Below, in pieces: positions 24,455-38,400 of a DNA stretch of 64,000 bases (positions within the stretch are counted from its first letter, which is position 1; the number at the start of each line of letters is the position of its first letter). The notes below the pieces were generated by a model that did no database searches, was not told where the DNA came from, and worked only from the letters and a program-made list of their open reading frames with translations. A program made the position numbers and the translations under genes. This stretch comes from Antedon bifida (taxonomy: Eukaryota > Echinodermata > Crinoidea > Comatulida > Antedonidae). The stretch lies in NCBI GenBank assembly GCA_963402885.1, contig OY727101.1, positions 19,568,417-19,632,416 of the forward strand, read 5' to 3'.

Positions 24455-26410
24455 TTTAGTATAATTAAATTCAATTGAACACCTGTAAAAAATGAAATCG
24501 AAGATCTGCTTCTCGCATAAAAAAATGGCCGACGATTATGCAAATTAGCAAGGTAATGTACGTACGTCCGCCGTATTATACACGGCTGCTGGGTGATTAG
24601 TCGGGCAAACAAAAGAAAAACCGAGTTAATAAGTGTGTAAAGACTCGAAGCCCTCTTTTCTTTGAGGTCACTATAAGATCGATAGAGCGCGCGAAAAACG
24701 CTCGTACGGAAGTTAAGCACAAATTTAAGCACAACAATAATATACTAATAATACAATATACCGTACCACTGAACAATCATAATTTCAGATGAATGTGATT
24801 TTATAAAGATATCATTACTAATTAATGTATTAATTGATTATGATAATTATATCATCGTCCAAATGAGATGAATACAGCGTGACTGATCATTGGTCAATTC
24901 ATATAGGCCTACGTTTAATCGATGACACTGTTGTAAATAATTGTAAAAACACTGAACAGATATACTGTATAACAATCACTGAAGTGATAATCATAGATGG
25001 AACGTCGAATTTTCAGTGCCTCTTTCTTTGTGGTTTCCCTCATCTTATTTTAAGAAAAAGTTTTCAGTAGAGAAGAAAACATAACAGGCCAAACGAGTTT
25101 TAAAGCGCGACTCCATATCATTATATCAATTGCCTTATCCTCAGGGAATGAACGACACCCATACCCCACCCCCTCCCCCCCCCCCCCCCAAAAAAAAAGG
25201 TTACACACCAAATAAAAGAAACAACCAGATGGGCCATAAATAATGTGTTTATTTTCAAATCTGGAAGACATCGTGTGTTGTCGACGAATCAACTTTATGA
25301 AAATAAAAAATATAGCTATAAAACTAAAATTTTAAAACAATTCCTACTTCTATATTAAAATCAACCTTTTAAAAGTGGCAAGGGTAGCCATAAGCGAATT
25401 AATATCTGTCCGTTAGTCTTGCGATCGAGTGGAGTTGTTTTTTGTCGTGAAAAAAAAATCATAAAAAAAGTCATGACATCTGACAGGATTCGAACCCATG
25501 ACAATGGGATCGGAAATACGTATTACATTACAATTCGGGTATCATCTCCAACTCAACAACTCAAAAACAACATTTATTTAGAAACAGTTCCAATAAATAA
25601 AAGCAGTATACTCCCATAAAGGGTTAGGTTCGTATTATAGGACCAGTGCGCCTACCAACGTTTGTGAATCAAAATTTCACTTTAGTATGCAGCCTATGCA
25701 CGAACGTCCACAATTTTCAGGGGTTTTTTTTGACAGACCATGTTATGTTTACTGAATTTCCGGAAAATCGATATATTGGTGACGTCACAAAGGCTTATCA
25801 AAATCATGAGTTAAATTATCTGCATTTTTCCTATATACCACCCACAACCGGTACACCACGTGAACGTGCATATACGCGCTGCAGATACAATGCCCTGACA
25901 CATGATGCGCACGCGTCAACTGTAATAGTCGAGCGTCACTGATGACTTGAACATGAAACAAACATGTTTTTAAAATCTGATCTCAATAAAAATATTGTAT
26001 TAATTTGTTTAAATGTACAGTAATCGGAGCCTATTATAGTAGTGGTAAGTCTACACACACGGTCGAACGATTAAAACAATTGATTTCGCTTTAGGCCTAA
26101 ATGTAGAAAAAAAACTCTTACTTCATTCACTTTAAATCCTTTCATAATAATACTTAAACTACATATACTAGACTACATAAACCGACATTGTACGTTAAGT
26201 GCAGTAAAACAGATCTCTTTCATATACTAACACAATTATTTTTACGTGTTGCGTAATAAAGTCAGTTACCCTCGACACGTGACCATCTCATACCGTGCGT
26301 ACTTGAGCATAAAATATGATAGTTAAAAAGAACAGGCGAAATAAGATAACTCACAAACAACTGACTAAAATTAGCACAGGCTTGAACGGTCGCATTTAGC
26401 AACGTTACGA
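24455..26410. other. Intergenic between 14-3-3 and the SLC5 gene
   Basis: Should hold the 14-3-3 promoter (right of 24454) and the SLC5 3' flank. A C run followed by A is at about 25167-25198. A minus-strand B-box match (GGGTTCGAATCC) at about 25488-25500 lies in a tRNA-like remnant without a usable acceptor stem. No further exon recognised. Confidence 0.4.
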
Positions 26411-29400
26411 TCAAGCAAACCAACCGTACAAAAACACGCCTAGCCCCAGTATCACCACCAATAACACGTTCAGTATTCGTTTATCGCGTTTCGTTTGGTA
26501 GATTTTCTGACGCGTTAGCTGTTCATGCATTTTCTCCATCTCGTCCGTCAGATGGCGATCATCGTTCGTTGAGAAGCCGCAAAACCAGTCGTAGAATTTG
26601 CGCCAATTTCCTGTCTCTTTAAATTCTACATCGCCTGAAAATAATATAACAGAAACGTTTATGTAGAGGCTTGTGTTTAAAGCCTCGAAAGCTTGATTCC
26701 CACTAAGGACGCAACGCAAGGACGTAGACGCAACGCAAATGAAATGACCACCAATGACAAGCGACAGTCGAATAAATCCACCGCTTGTGATTGGTCAAAA
26801 CCCTTACGTTGCGTTAATACGTCGTTGTATTGCGTCTCTAGTGGGAACCAAGCATAACTGAATGTAAATCTTTCAAGTTTAGGACCTTACGAAATACGCA
26901 CCATTTTCATGTACCATGTTCTTCGCCGGTTCTATTTCCTCTTTGGTCAAAGCAGTTTCTTCAATTACGTCATCCGATCCGTTGACGCCATTCATTATGT
27001 CATCCTTTCCCTTTTTATCGTGTAAATCTACCTGTTCCTCTTCTAAACGATCTTCTGTACTAAATCGAGTCCAGAACGTCAGTCGATGAATCTATTAGAA
27101 TAATAAAAATAAATGGTGTAATTTCGAGTTATGATAAGAGGCCTATTAAACATGAAAACGTTCAATTATGTCGCCGGCGAAGTTGCGTTTAGGGTTAGGA
27201 TATTGGGGAAATACCATTTTCATTGTATACTGGTATATCTTTGTTGTGACGATAATTACGAAAGCTTCACGTGCGCACGACGACGTTCGATTTGCGACTA
27301 CCTGGGACTGATGTAAATTAAGCATAGGCCTACGTCATTTTATCGTCACAGCTAGCTCTCGGCGACGGTACGGTCACCCAAAAACAGATTAAATTTTCAC
27401 TTGGGCCTAGAATCCGAAATTGAGTCCGACAACTGAAAAATCAAATGCATGCGAAAATTGTAATAATGTAATAATAAGTCCTAAGTCATCGCCGAATCGA
27501 AAGCTCATGCGCAGATCATCAAAATGACGTAATAGTATATAGAAAACTCCATTCTTTTTATTACAGAGTGTACATACCCTTTCCTTCGGCATTGGCTCTG
27601 TCATCAAACTGACAATCACCGCTACTACGACAGTTAACCAGAAGAGGAATAACGCAAAGTACATGTAGTGGAACAGCATATTCTGTACCCAGACTGGTCT
27701 AGGATCATCCTCTCCACATTCGGTACCTTGAAAAATGAAGTCCAAAACCATGCGACACAAACCGACAAATAAGCCCGCCATTAACGCCCAAAACGCACCC
27801 TTAAAAAAACAAAAACGTATATTAGCATACACTGAAGACGACTTTATACTCGAGTCGAGTCGCCGAGTGATTAAGGCAAACCATCGCCATACCAGGAAGA
27901 GTCACTCTTCCCTCATACACAATCGGCACAGATTGTCACTCCTTTCCTCGACCATAGTTCTGGTGCTAGAACAAGTCTTCTCTGATTCTTGTAATGTATT
28001 TTTATGTAAAGCGTCTTAAGCATGTTTTTTTTTCATAAAAAGGGCGCTATAGAAATGTGGTATATTATTTTATATGGACTTAGAACTGGACGTCCAGAGT
28101 CCGTACATATTTGGCTTGTATGCATCGTTCTGGAGATAGAGTATAGTATAGGAGGTTAGCCCGGTACTGGCCGATCCCAGCCCATGTCTTGGACACGTTT
28201 GGTGGCAGCATCGACACGAAGTAACCCTTAGGAGATGAAAATTGCTGTATATATATGTACGCTGCGCTTTCAAATGGTTATACTATTGAATCCATTATAA
28301 ACTAAGGGTTGCAAATTTACGGGGAGCCGTTCGGGACATTGCTAATTTTGTCGACATAATACAAGCACCGTACAAATTAAGTTAGCGCCACCAATTTTGA
28401 TCATTTGTCTCCAAGTTATTTGAGATTTCCAAAACGGAAATTTGTTTCGAATCGGAGGGAAGACAATGACTTCATACTCACTGGCTCGTTGATGCCATGC
28501 CAGAGTACGGCTAACAAGAATATAGCAGCGATTGGTGGTGATAAGTAAGCACTTATTTCTTGAATGTAGATGAAGAGCTGACCTCCTTGAGAGTTCTGGA
28601 CAACAGGAATCCAGGCGACACTTATTCCGATAAGCACCACCATAAACGCTCTAAGAAAAACAAAAACCATGAACTATATAATGTGTTTTTCTGTATAATG
28701 ATTCGATGTCCAAGGTTTTCCATAGGCCTATTAATGTCAGAGAGTTTTTTTTCAACGCGCTTTTGATCTCTCCTCACCCCTGCTCTATTTATTTATTAGT
28801 TCTTTATATTAGTATTTTTTTATATTGGGTAGCCTCTTCAATCAAAGTCTGTCCCGCAGAGAGCCCAGTCAATGGCTGTGTGTGTACCAGTACACCGGGG
28901 TAACCTACTCGTCTCGAAAGATGTACTTCTATGCACATGCGCATGAGCTAGATGTGTAAACTGGTCCTACAGTTATAGTGCTTATCCGAGAAGACTCGTT
29001 CTGCCACCAGAACCATGGGAGCGAGTGAGGCTCGAACCCTTGTCGATGTTATGGCTACGTAACTACGGTTCCACTGTCTTAACCGCTCGGCCACTTAATC
29101 GCTTTAGATACGCAGTTTTGTATTATTTTAATTTCCCCATTGTCTTTTTCTAAACTTTTAAACTCACCTTCCAACAATCATCAACTCTAATTCGTATCTC
29201 TTTTTCTCCTTAACGGACAGTCGGCGCATTTCGGAATCGCTCGGGAACTTTCGTAAGTTTCTCCAAATATCCATAGTGAAGATGGTACTACCGCTGTTGA
29301 AAATTGAGGTCAGTGAACTCATGAGTGCAGACAACATTACCGCCAACATCAGTCCTCTTAGACCTGTTAAAAACAACGTACTGATCACAATTGTATCCAC

Positions 29401-32400
29401 CACAATTCTCTGGCAGAAATAATGAATAATCCATTCCATGCTATATTATTATAAAGCTCTGTCTACTTGCTTGACAAAAAAGTGTGATGTCCCAAATATA
29501 GTGGTAATGTGGCCAAATATGGTAATGATAATATGACATCATCATGTCCATAATATAGGCACATAACATTTTATTTTGTCACAAAACAGCGTATAGCGCG
29601 TAGCGTATAATACTGTAGAGTAATAGATAACAGGTTTCTGCAAGCCAGCGTGTGGCTCATTGGTAGACATGTTGTGGACCTGAAGCCCTGTGGCTTTTTT
29701 CAGGGAGATTATTTAGAGCTTCGGAGGGTTAGGTTCAGTTATACTGTATTTACAAATAGTAGCCTTAGACGTCACAGGCAGAAAAAAATCACATGAAATT
29801 ATCGAAATCTGTTTATACTTTTGTTTGTAATCAATGCGTTTTCATTTTGTTCTTCTAGGCCTACAGCTACAACAACTTCAACGTTCATTTGCATTAAGGA
29901 CAATTTATACACAGACGCGCGTTACGGTAAGCGAAAAACCGCGTAGTTTGTCCCACGTAAAATCTGTATCTATCCTGAGCGCGAACCGCCCGTCCGCTCC
30001 GCGTTGTATGCAAAATGGTCATAAGGAATAACATAGATCCTATATTTTTATCACCGTTACCGCCCGCCTGTGTATATTGGCCTTTAGACCTCCTACGTAC
30101 GGGGCGCCGTTCGGGACATTACTCATTTTGTCGATGTGTCACATAATTGTATTATGTCGACACAATTAGTAATGTCCCGAACGGCGCCCCGTACCCACGA
30201 GGATTTGGTGACTAACCTTTCGGCATGACCTCCATCACGAGCAGTGGATAAGCCAAGTTTGAACAACCAGATGTACTTCCACATTCTCTTTCACAAACCT
30301 CAGCAGACGTACAAGCTACAATATCTACATTTAAATCACAAAGTTAGGTATTATTAAAGCGTGGTTCCCACTAGAACGCAACGCAGCGACGTATTGACGC
30401 AAAGTGTTGTATTGCGTAATCACAAGTTGGAACCGACGACGCAACGTTGCGTATCTTGTGGGAACCAAGCTTTAAGTAGAACCCCTTCGTTGGGACACGA
30501 CTATTCGGGGGAACTACCTCTATTAAGGGGACACCTGTGAAAGGAACGAAGGGCAATATAAGTTTGGTTTTGAACATTATGGCCAACCCCTATTAAGGGG
30601 ACACTTTCTTTGGTCCCCAAAGTTTCCTCCTAATATGTTGGGCGGCACGGGGCATATAATTATAGTTTCTGCGTTTTTGATAACAATATGTACTACTATA
30701 CAGTAATAACGGGACACCTTCGAGAAAACAATGTTAATGGAAGTGTCCCAGGAATAGAGGTTGGCCATACGTTGGAACAACAACAATCAGGCTTAAGCTT
30801 GGTTCCCACTAGAATACAAACGCAAGCGAGTTGATCACTCACAAGCGACATAAATAAATCGCTTCAAATCACTTGCGTTGCGCTTACATCCCTGCGTTGT
30901 GTTTAAATTATTGCAACGTGTTGCGTCGAATAGTGGGAACCAAGCAAGTGTATTCTGTTGCTTTGACGAAGTATGATGACCTCTTGAGACATGTTTTAAT
31001 AATGGATTTATCTTATGTTCGTGCAGAATATTAATACAATGTAAACACATGTTGTTACAATAACATATGTCAAGTTAAATCAATCAATCACAATGACATA
31101 CTAACAGCCTGACAATCTCAGTTCCGCGCGAAAGTTTAACGGAAATTAGAAAAGCCTCATGAACTCCCGCGAAAAAGCACAATCTTGTTCCCAGTCTCCT
31201 TCAATAAATTGAAAGCCCAGGCCTACTAATTAGTAATCTTATCATCGGTCATTCATACTTAAGCCCCTCGAAGGTGAAAAGGCTTACGGTGCAAGTAATA
31301 AAATTAATCGTCTTAGAACACCTCCTTTGGGACACCCATATTGAGAGGACGGGGACACTTTCTCGTTAATAGAACGAAGGGGCAATATTATGTTGTATCA
31401 CTGTTTAGGGGACACCTCTATTCAGGGAACACTCATATTACATGTAAAATTTGTTGGGTACCGAATGTGTCGTTTTAATAGTTATACTGTATGTACATAA
31501 TGTGCTACTATAAACAAAGTAGGCCAACATCAATAAATATTAATAATAAAATATAACAAAATGTTATATTAACATCAATGTATCAAAAACCCTCCGGTCG
31601 TGCTCACTAGTACGCAACGCGTGGACATAACGCGCGGGCCAACGCAACTAATATTTTAACCAATTAAAATCAATGTATCAGTGAGACATCGCTTATGATT
31701 GTCATGTACCGTACGTGAGAACCTAGTGGCTACCAATCTTGACGCTTGGTTCCCACTAGAGACGCAACGCAATGACGTAAGCTCAACGCAAGTGAGTTGA
31801 CCAATCACAAGCGATGGATTATTCGAACTGTCGCTTGTCATTGGTCATCCCGCTTGCGTTGCGTTACGTCCTTGTGTTACGTCCTAGTGGGAACCAAGCT
31901 TTACGTTGCGTTACGTCTTTGCCTTGCGTTCTAGTGGAAACCAAGCTGAACAGACAGTCTGCGCACGCACTTTTTCTGTTTATAGATTTATTAATATGGA
32001 TGATATTTCCGAAATAAAAAGAAATTGAATTGAATTGAATTGAATTGATACCTGGAAACAGTATTCTGCTGACCATGCCAGGCATCACAATGATAAAGAC
32101 GGGTAGTATCTTCAGAAATCCCGCCAACAGAGTTCCTCCCTGTCCGTGCGATAGATTTTTCGATGCCAGAGCACGTTGAACAATTACCTGTGTTAAAAGA
32201 AATAGGTTGTTCCCGACTATTAATAATATAAATCACTCAGAATCAGAGCAATTGAATAATGCCACACTTCTTTTACCTACAACCACCCACTGTAATAATC
32301 AATAACCGTATCTAATACGTACAGTATCATAGTAAAATTCTGTAATACGGTGTCATAGTGTGGCCTGTATCTTAGGCAATAATTTACACAGACGAGCAGT

Positions 32401-35400
32401 AACTGTAAGCGGAAAACAAAAATATAGAATCTTTTCTTATTTCTTATGACTATTACACAACCCGCGGGGCGGACGGGCGGGTGAGCGGAACCCCGCTAAG
32501 GATAGATACTGATTGTAGCCTACGTGCGTGGGGCAAGCTACGCGGTTTCCGTCGTTTTTCTCATCTGTGTAAATTGGCTTTAGGCCTAATACCCCTAACT
32601 TTAACATAATACAGGCGCCACATATTCAGAGAATCGGGCGTACCTGATCAGTTGCCCAATACCAAACAGACGCTGCTGATTGGCCAAAAAGAAACCCGGG
32701 CCACGGTAAATCGGATCCTCTAGCGGCACGTATCATGTGAAATGAATCTTCTCTTGGTAATCCACAAGAGTCGTTGTAGTACAGCGTTTCGTTCGGATAC
32801 GCCTGCATGTACTTTAGTTCCAGATTCTTGTAGCCGCCGATTTCACTGAAACCTGTTCGTAAAAACCGAAAGTTTCAATTATTGTCTGGTTTTAATTACA
32901 CTTATGTAAATAAAATAACGTCTGTTCACATGATGGCTACATTAAATATTATTAGTTAGGTCATGAATTCGCTACATTCAGCCAACCCGACTAATATGTA
33001 ATCTACGACAAGTTATAAACACATATAGTACACATGTGATTACGTCGCCAAGTTCGTATGAGATCCAAAACAATATTGGAACACGTTTATAAAGTAATAA
33101 ACCCCTATTAAGGGGACACATTTGGGACCCAACTAACCCATAACAAGGCTATAAAACATAGCCTTGCCAATAATAGAGATGTCCCCTGAATAGGGGTTGG
33201 TCGTACTGTTAAAACAAACTAATAGGGATGTCCCCAGTCATATAGTGTTGATAAATAAATTGCCACTCTTTCGACTACGTCCTTTTAATTTGGATTCCCC
33301 TTGAATAGGGGATGGTCGTATTATTAAAAGATTATAAAATAATATTAAATAGTGTCATTATTTAAAAAATATATATTTATATAACCACTGGTTCGTTTTA
33401 TTTTCCCTAGGGTAGGCCTACGATGTCGCACTTGTACGCGTAATCAGCAAACCGTTTTAAACAATGGACCTCATTATTAGGTCCATGATTAAACTATTTA
33501 GCGTCAACAACAAAAAAATGATAAAAATATTATTCATAACTTGTTTTCACTTACTGAGAACGGACAGTATGCATGCCCCGATTACCATAACAAAAGCCTG
33601 TAAGGTATCCGTGTAAATAACGGCAGCCAAACCACCTATAGAAAAAAAGGGTATAATCCATTATTTCAACACAATGCCTTGGATTACTAATGGCAAACTT
33701 AAGGTTAAGACGTTAATTTACTCAGGCGAGTGTTATCCCTACAAGACGATATTTACGTTGGAAATCGGTTTGTTGTGAATGAAGCGAAGGGTGAATTGGT
33801 AGACCGTATAATCCAATTCACACAAACCTGTATTAAACCATTTGTCCCATGATGAAATTAAACCCTATTCTAATCGAAGGGAAATTTATAAATGCAAAAG
33901 TTAGGACATCAGAATAAGTTCAGCACTTCATTTCACCATGCTTAAGCCCTTACAACCGACCCATGATTGTTTTACGATTGCCAAATAAGTGTCACTATAA
34001 ATTATAATCTTTAATACGTGAAAACATGAGAACATTTTGCCAAAGGGTAAACAATCTCTAAATTGATGTAAATGGCCCATATCTCCACATTAATCGGACT
34101 GTGTAACCCATGGAAGGAATGCATTAGTTACGTATTGTAGTACAATAGGTTGACCCCAATTAATTGAACACGGTTGTAATACAATAGATGTGATTGTTCA
34201 AGCAGGGAGATGTATAGAACAACAGGACACTGAGCTCGCCTTGCCAAGATAGGAACTCGTAACAGTCCTTTGATCTTATATCTGGCTGCGAAATAACCAA
34301 CAGTACTATTATATACTATACTATGTACAATCTCCGCGGCGCCGCAGCCACAGATAAACACCTTGATCTCCGAGCTAGCATCCTGTTAGATTGCCTCGAT
34401 TTAACCAACACGAATCTTACCCGTGACTGTGTACAAGGCTGTTATTCCCAATAAAGTCAAAATGGATGGATACAGGTTCCACTGTAAGGCTTGTTGAATG
34501 AATATACCGCCCGAGTACAAATCAACCTGTGGAAATTATAATAGTCGTCAATATTAGTGAGGGAGGGGTTAACATGGTTCCAGTGCCGGTATGAAGGTTG
34601 GAACAAGGAAAATAGGCCTAAATGAGAAATTAAAATATATGAACTGAAATCATTCTAGTTTCGATCTCATCGGTTTAAATTACGTTGATTTGATCTTATC
34701 AAGTTTCATCCTCCTTGTAGAGTGTCTTATTTTTACTGCATTAGTTCGTGCTTTCTACTATTATACTATTATAAACTATTGGGGGGTGGGGGGATGGGAT
34801 AGGGGTTAATTTAACTTAACCACAGTTAGGCCAAAATTCTGGGTCAATAGTATACGTATTCTGATTATACTGTAAAGGTATCTTACTGAGATTTTGGTAA
34901 AGATGTATAGAAGAAGAGAGAGGAAGGCAATGTACATTCGTAACCTCTGCCTGCCAAATCGCTTCTGTAGGTAATCAGGCATGGTGTAAACGCCGCCTGC
35001 CATGTACACAGGAAGAAACACCCAGCCTAGCAGTTGGCAGAAAAACAAGGCCTACAAAATAGAAAAGAAAAGAGTTATTTATTTTAAATCTAGGTAATAA
35101 TTATCATCATTTCATTATCGTTAACACTGTCATAATCACCGTATTATCAAGTTTTCGTCACTATCTCATCATCTTATTATCATCATCGTATTAGCATCAA
35201 TCACCGCACGTCTGATCATCGTATCACTGTTATCACCATCGTATCATCTCTTTCATCATCGTATCATCTCTTTCATCATCGTATCATCTTTTCATCATCG
35301 TATCATCTTTTCATCATCGTATCATCTTTTCATCATCATCGTATCATCTTTTCATCATCGTATCATCTCTTTCATCATCATCGTATCATCTCTTTCATCA

Positions 35401-38400
35401 TCATCGTATCATCTTTTCATCATCGTATCATCTCTTTCATAATCATCGTATGATCTCTTTCATCATCGTATCATCTCTTTCATCATCATCGTATCATCTT
35501 TTCATCATCGTATCATCTCTTTCATCACCGTATCATCTTTTCATCACCGTATCATCTTTTCATCTTCTTATCAACTTTTCATCATCGTATCATCTCTTAC
35601 ATTTTTAAATTGCTTTTAAACAAATAATACGGTATATTATGAACTTAAATTATAACCAAACACAATAATACAATGACCTACGTATTATTGTAATTTGTGT
35701 TTTTATAATGTCAATTCATATAATTTGATTGTTTTGAATTGTAAATGTTGACCTTTTCATTACAAGTTAGTAAATATTTTAAATAATATTCATCATTTAA
35801 CCATCTGTACAACCATCTATTCATCCTCCTCCGTATATCATCATCATCATTACCATTATCATCATCGTATTATCACCGTCATCACTATAATCTCCGTAAT
35901 AGTAATCATCGCCTTCATCATCCTTCGTCCGCCATCACCAAACCACAACCCATGCAAATGAACACCAACACAACCCACTATACCACCACCAATACCACTA
36001 CACATCACCCAACCATAACCTTACGTTTAATTCAAATGCCCCAACTGCTATTCCAGCAGCGGCTCCTGATCCCGCTAGCCCAACGAAATGCTCACTGCCA
36101 ATGTTACTGGCAAACAAAGATGCACCAACCTAGAAAAAGAAAACGTTAAAACAGGTCAAATGGTATTCTTTGTTAACTGGATGGAGTATCCCCTCGTCGT
36201 GAGTGGGACACCGCTTTTATACGCGGACACTTTCTCATGAAACAAAACGAGGAGAAACTTTTAACACCCCAGTATTAATGTGACTTTGTCGGGTCCTGAA
36301 TGTAAGTACAATAAAGTAAGTAGGCCTAGTACGGTACTCCTTTCAATGCTTGGTTCCCACTAGGACGTAACAACGCAAGCAATTTGACCAGTCACGTTGC
36401 GCTAACGTTGCGTCCTAGTGGGAACCACGCTTAATAATATTATATTACCGATAATACACATTTTGGTGGGCCCTTCACTCTATAAGGACGCAACGCAAAT
36501 ACGCAAGTGAAACGCGAGTTGACCAATGGAAAGCGACAGTTCGGATAATCCATCGTTTCTGATTGGTCAAATTACGTCCTTGCGTTGCGTCCTAGTGGGA
36601 ATCACGATTAAATAAGGCTTCTACTGTAATGGAAATTATATATTTATTATCCGATACGATGTACAGTAGATAACTTATAGGCCTACATCCTCCAATCGTG
36701 AAGGAATTTTCCACGATTCAATCGAACAATTTCAATAATGTGGGATGATGTCACACGACATAATACTAGTATAACTTGTGGGCCGAATTTATAGCGCAAA
36801 TCAAGGCGTTTATATGTAGTATGGGGCGCAGTTCGAACGGCGCCCCGTATATGGTCATCAGGTGATTCTATTTTGCAAACAAAAATGCGCAACCAATCAG
36901 AGGTCGGAGGATGGAATTTTGGATGTCACCTCGTGGAAAACAGGCTTTAAGAAGATAAAACGTAGTATTAAAATAAAATTAATTCGCATTAATAATAAAT
37001 CATAAAAGATTTTAATGTCATCTCCTACAGCTGTAGCCGTTAATTATATTACCGGCAATTAAAAAACTATCATGCATTTCTGTGTTGACCTGTATGTAGG
37101 TCTACAAACAGTACCGGTAGGCCTATAAGCTGACCAGAACTATGTTACAGTGGTGGATCCAGAGCATTCAGAAACTACGAAAGATGAGATGAGAGAAGAC
37201 AAACAATATATGGGTGGGGAAGGGGGGAGGATGGTAGGTAACAATTGTTACTGAAAGAGATGGATGTAAAAAGATTAGCCCACATCACGATATTTTTTTA
37301 ATTGAAAAATTGTTTTGTTTTTAACCTCTTTGCAATCAAAAACAGTTTTGTTTCGATATATAAAATGTCTTGCATACCGTACAGTGGCGTAACGGCTATG
37401 TGCGCCTACTGGCTAAACCCAGGGACCCGGAGCCAGGGGAAAAAAGACATTAAAATAATGTCGAAAAGGGCTAAAAACGCCCGAGGTTTTCAGCGTTGGA
37501 GGGCCACTTAGGGTTCCTCCTTAGCCAGGGGCCTCAGGCCTCTGCGTTACGCCGCTGATACCGTAATACGGTAGGCTAGTCTTTTGTAAGAACATTTCCC
37601 AGAAAGAAATAACAATTATTAATTAATACAACGTTCGGTTAGATTCAGTTAATAATTACTCTAGTCGTAAATAAGACATGCTTGCACACTGTTTTGTATT
37701 TGATTGCTTTTAGAAAATCAGAAAAATGTTTCGTGATGTGGGGTAATTTTCTCGAACATTTTTCTCAACAACAAGACCCTCGGGAATTCACGATGTTAAA
37801 CTCCGGAAATCCCCGGTACAAACACGCGCATGTCATATTGTTTGTCATCTCTTCAAGAGATGCGTCTTCCTAAGCACGAACATAAAAATAAAGTGTCATA
37901 CTTACGGGTAGCCATAGCATTGATCCTCCAGCTAAAAAATAACCCTCAGCACTGCCGCGGTTTGATCGAAGCATCGACTAATAATGGAGAACATTTATGA
38001 TAACAATAAATCAAATAATAAATACGACTTACAATAAATATTGTATAAGTTTATGTTTGTGTGTTTATTAGGTAGGTGGTATGATAATGTTGATACAAAA
38101 TAAAACAGAAAAATATGATAGATTCCTCCAAATTTGCAGATGAAAACAATAATTAATAGGCTAGAGCTATAGTAGTAGGCCTTATAGTTTCTGAGAAAAA
38201 AACCATGGTTTATGAATGAAGTTTTAATTCCAAAGAAAAGATAGGCCTATAATTACTCCGGATCACGCCTAATTAATTGATTTTAATGAAGTTTATAATA
38301 AATATTAATGAAGTAAACGTTTATTAAAAAAAAGATAGTAATTTCTAGAATGCAAGCACAACAATAAAATCTCTATTATATAGGCCTGTTTCAAATCCCT

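Noticed and set aside
25646..25942. 98-codon plus-strand frame
   Set aside because: No domain, no splice signals and no repeat of known coding type; treated as chance.
29018..29095. Possible Ser/Leu tRNA gene on the minus strand
   Set aside because: A and B boxes are present but no acceptor stem pairs, and a SINE body follows; it is a SINE head.
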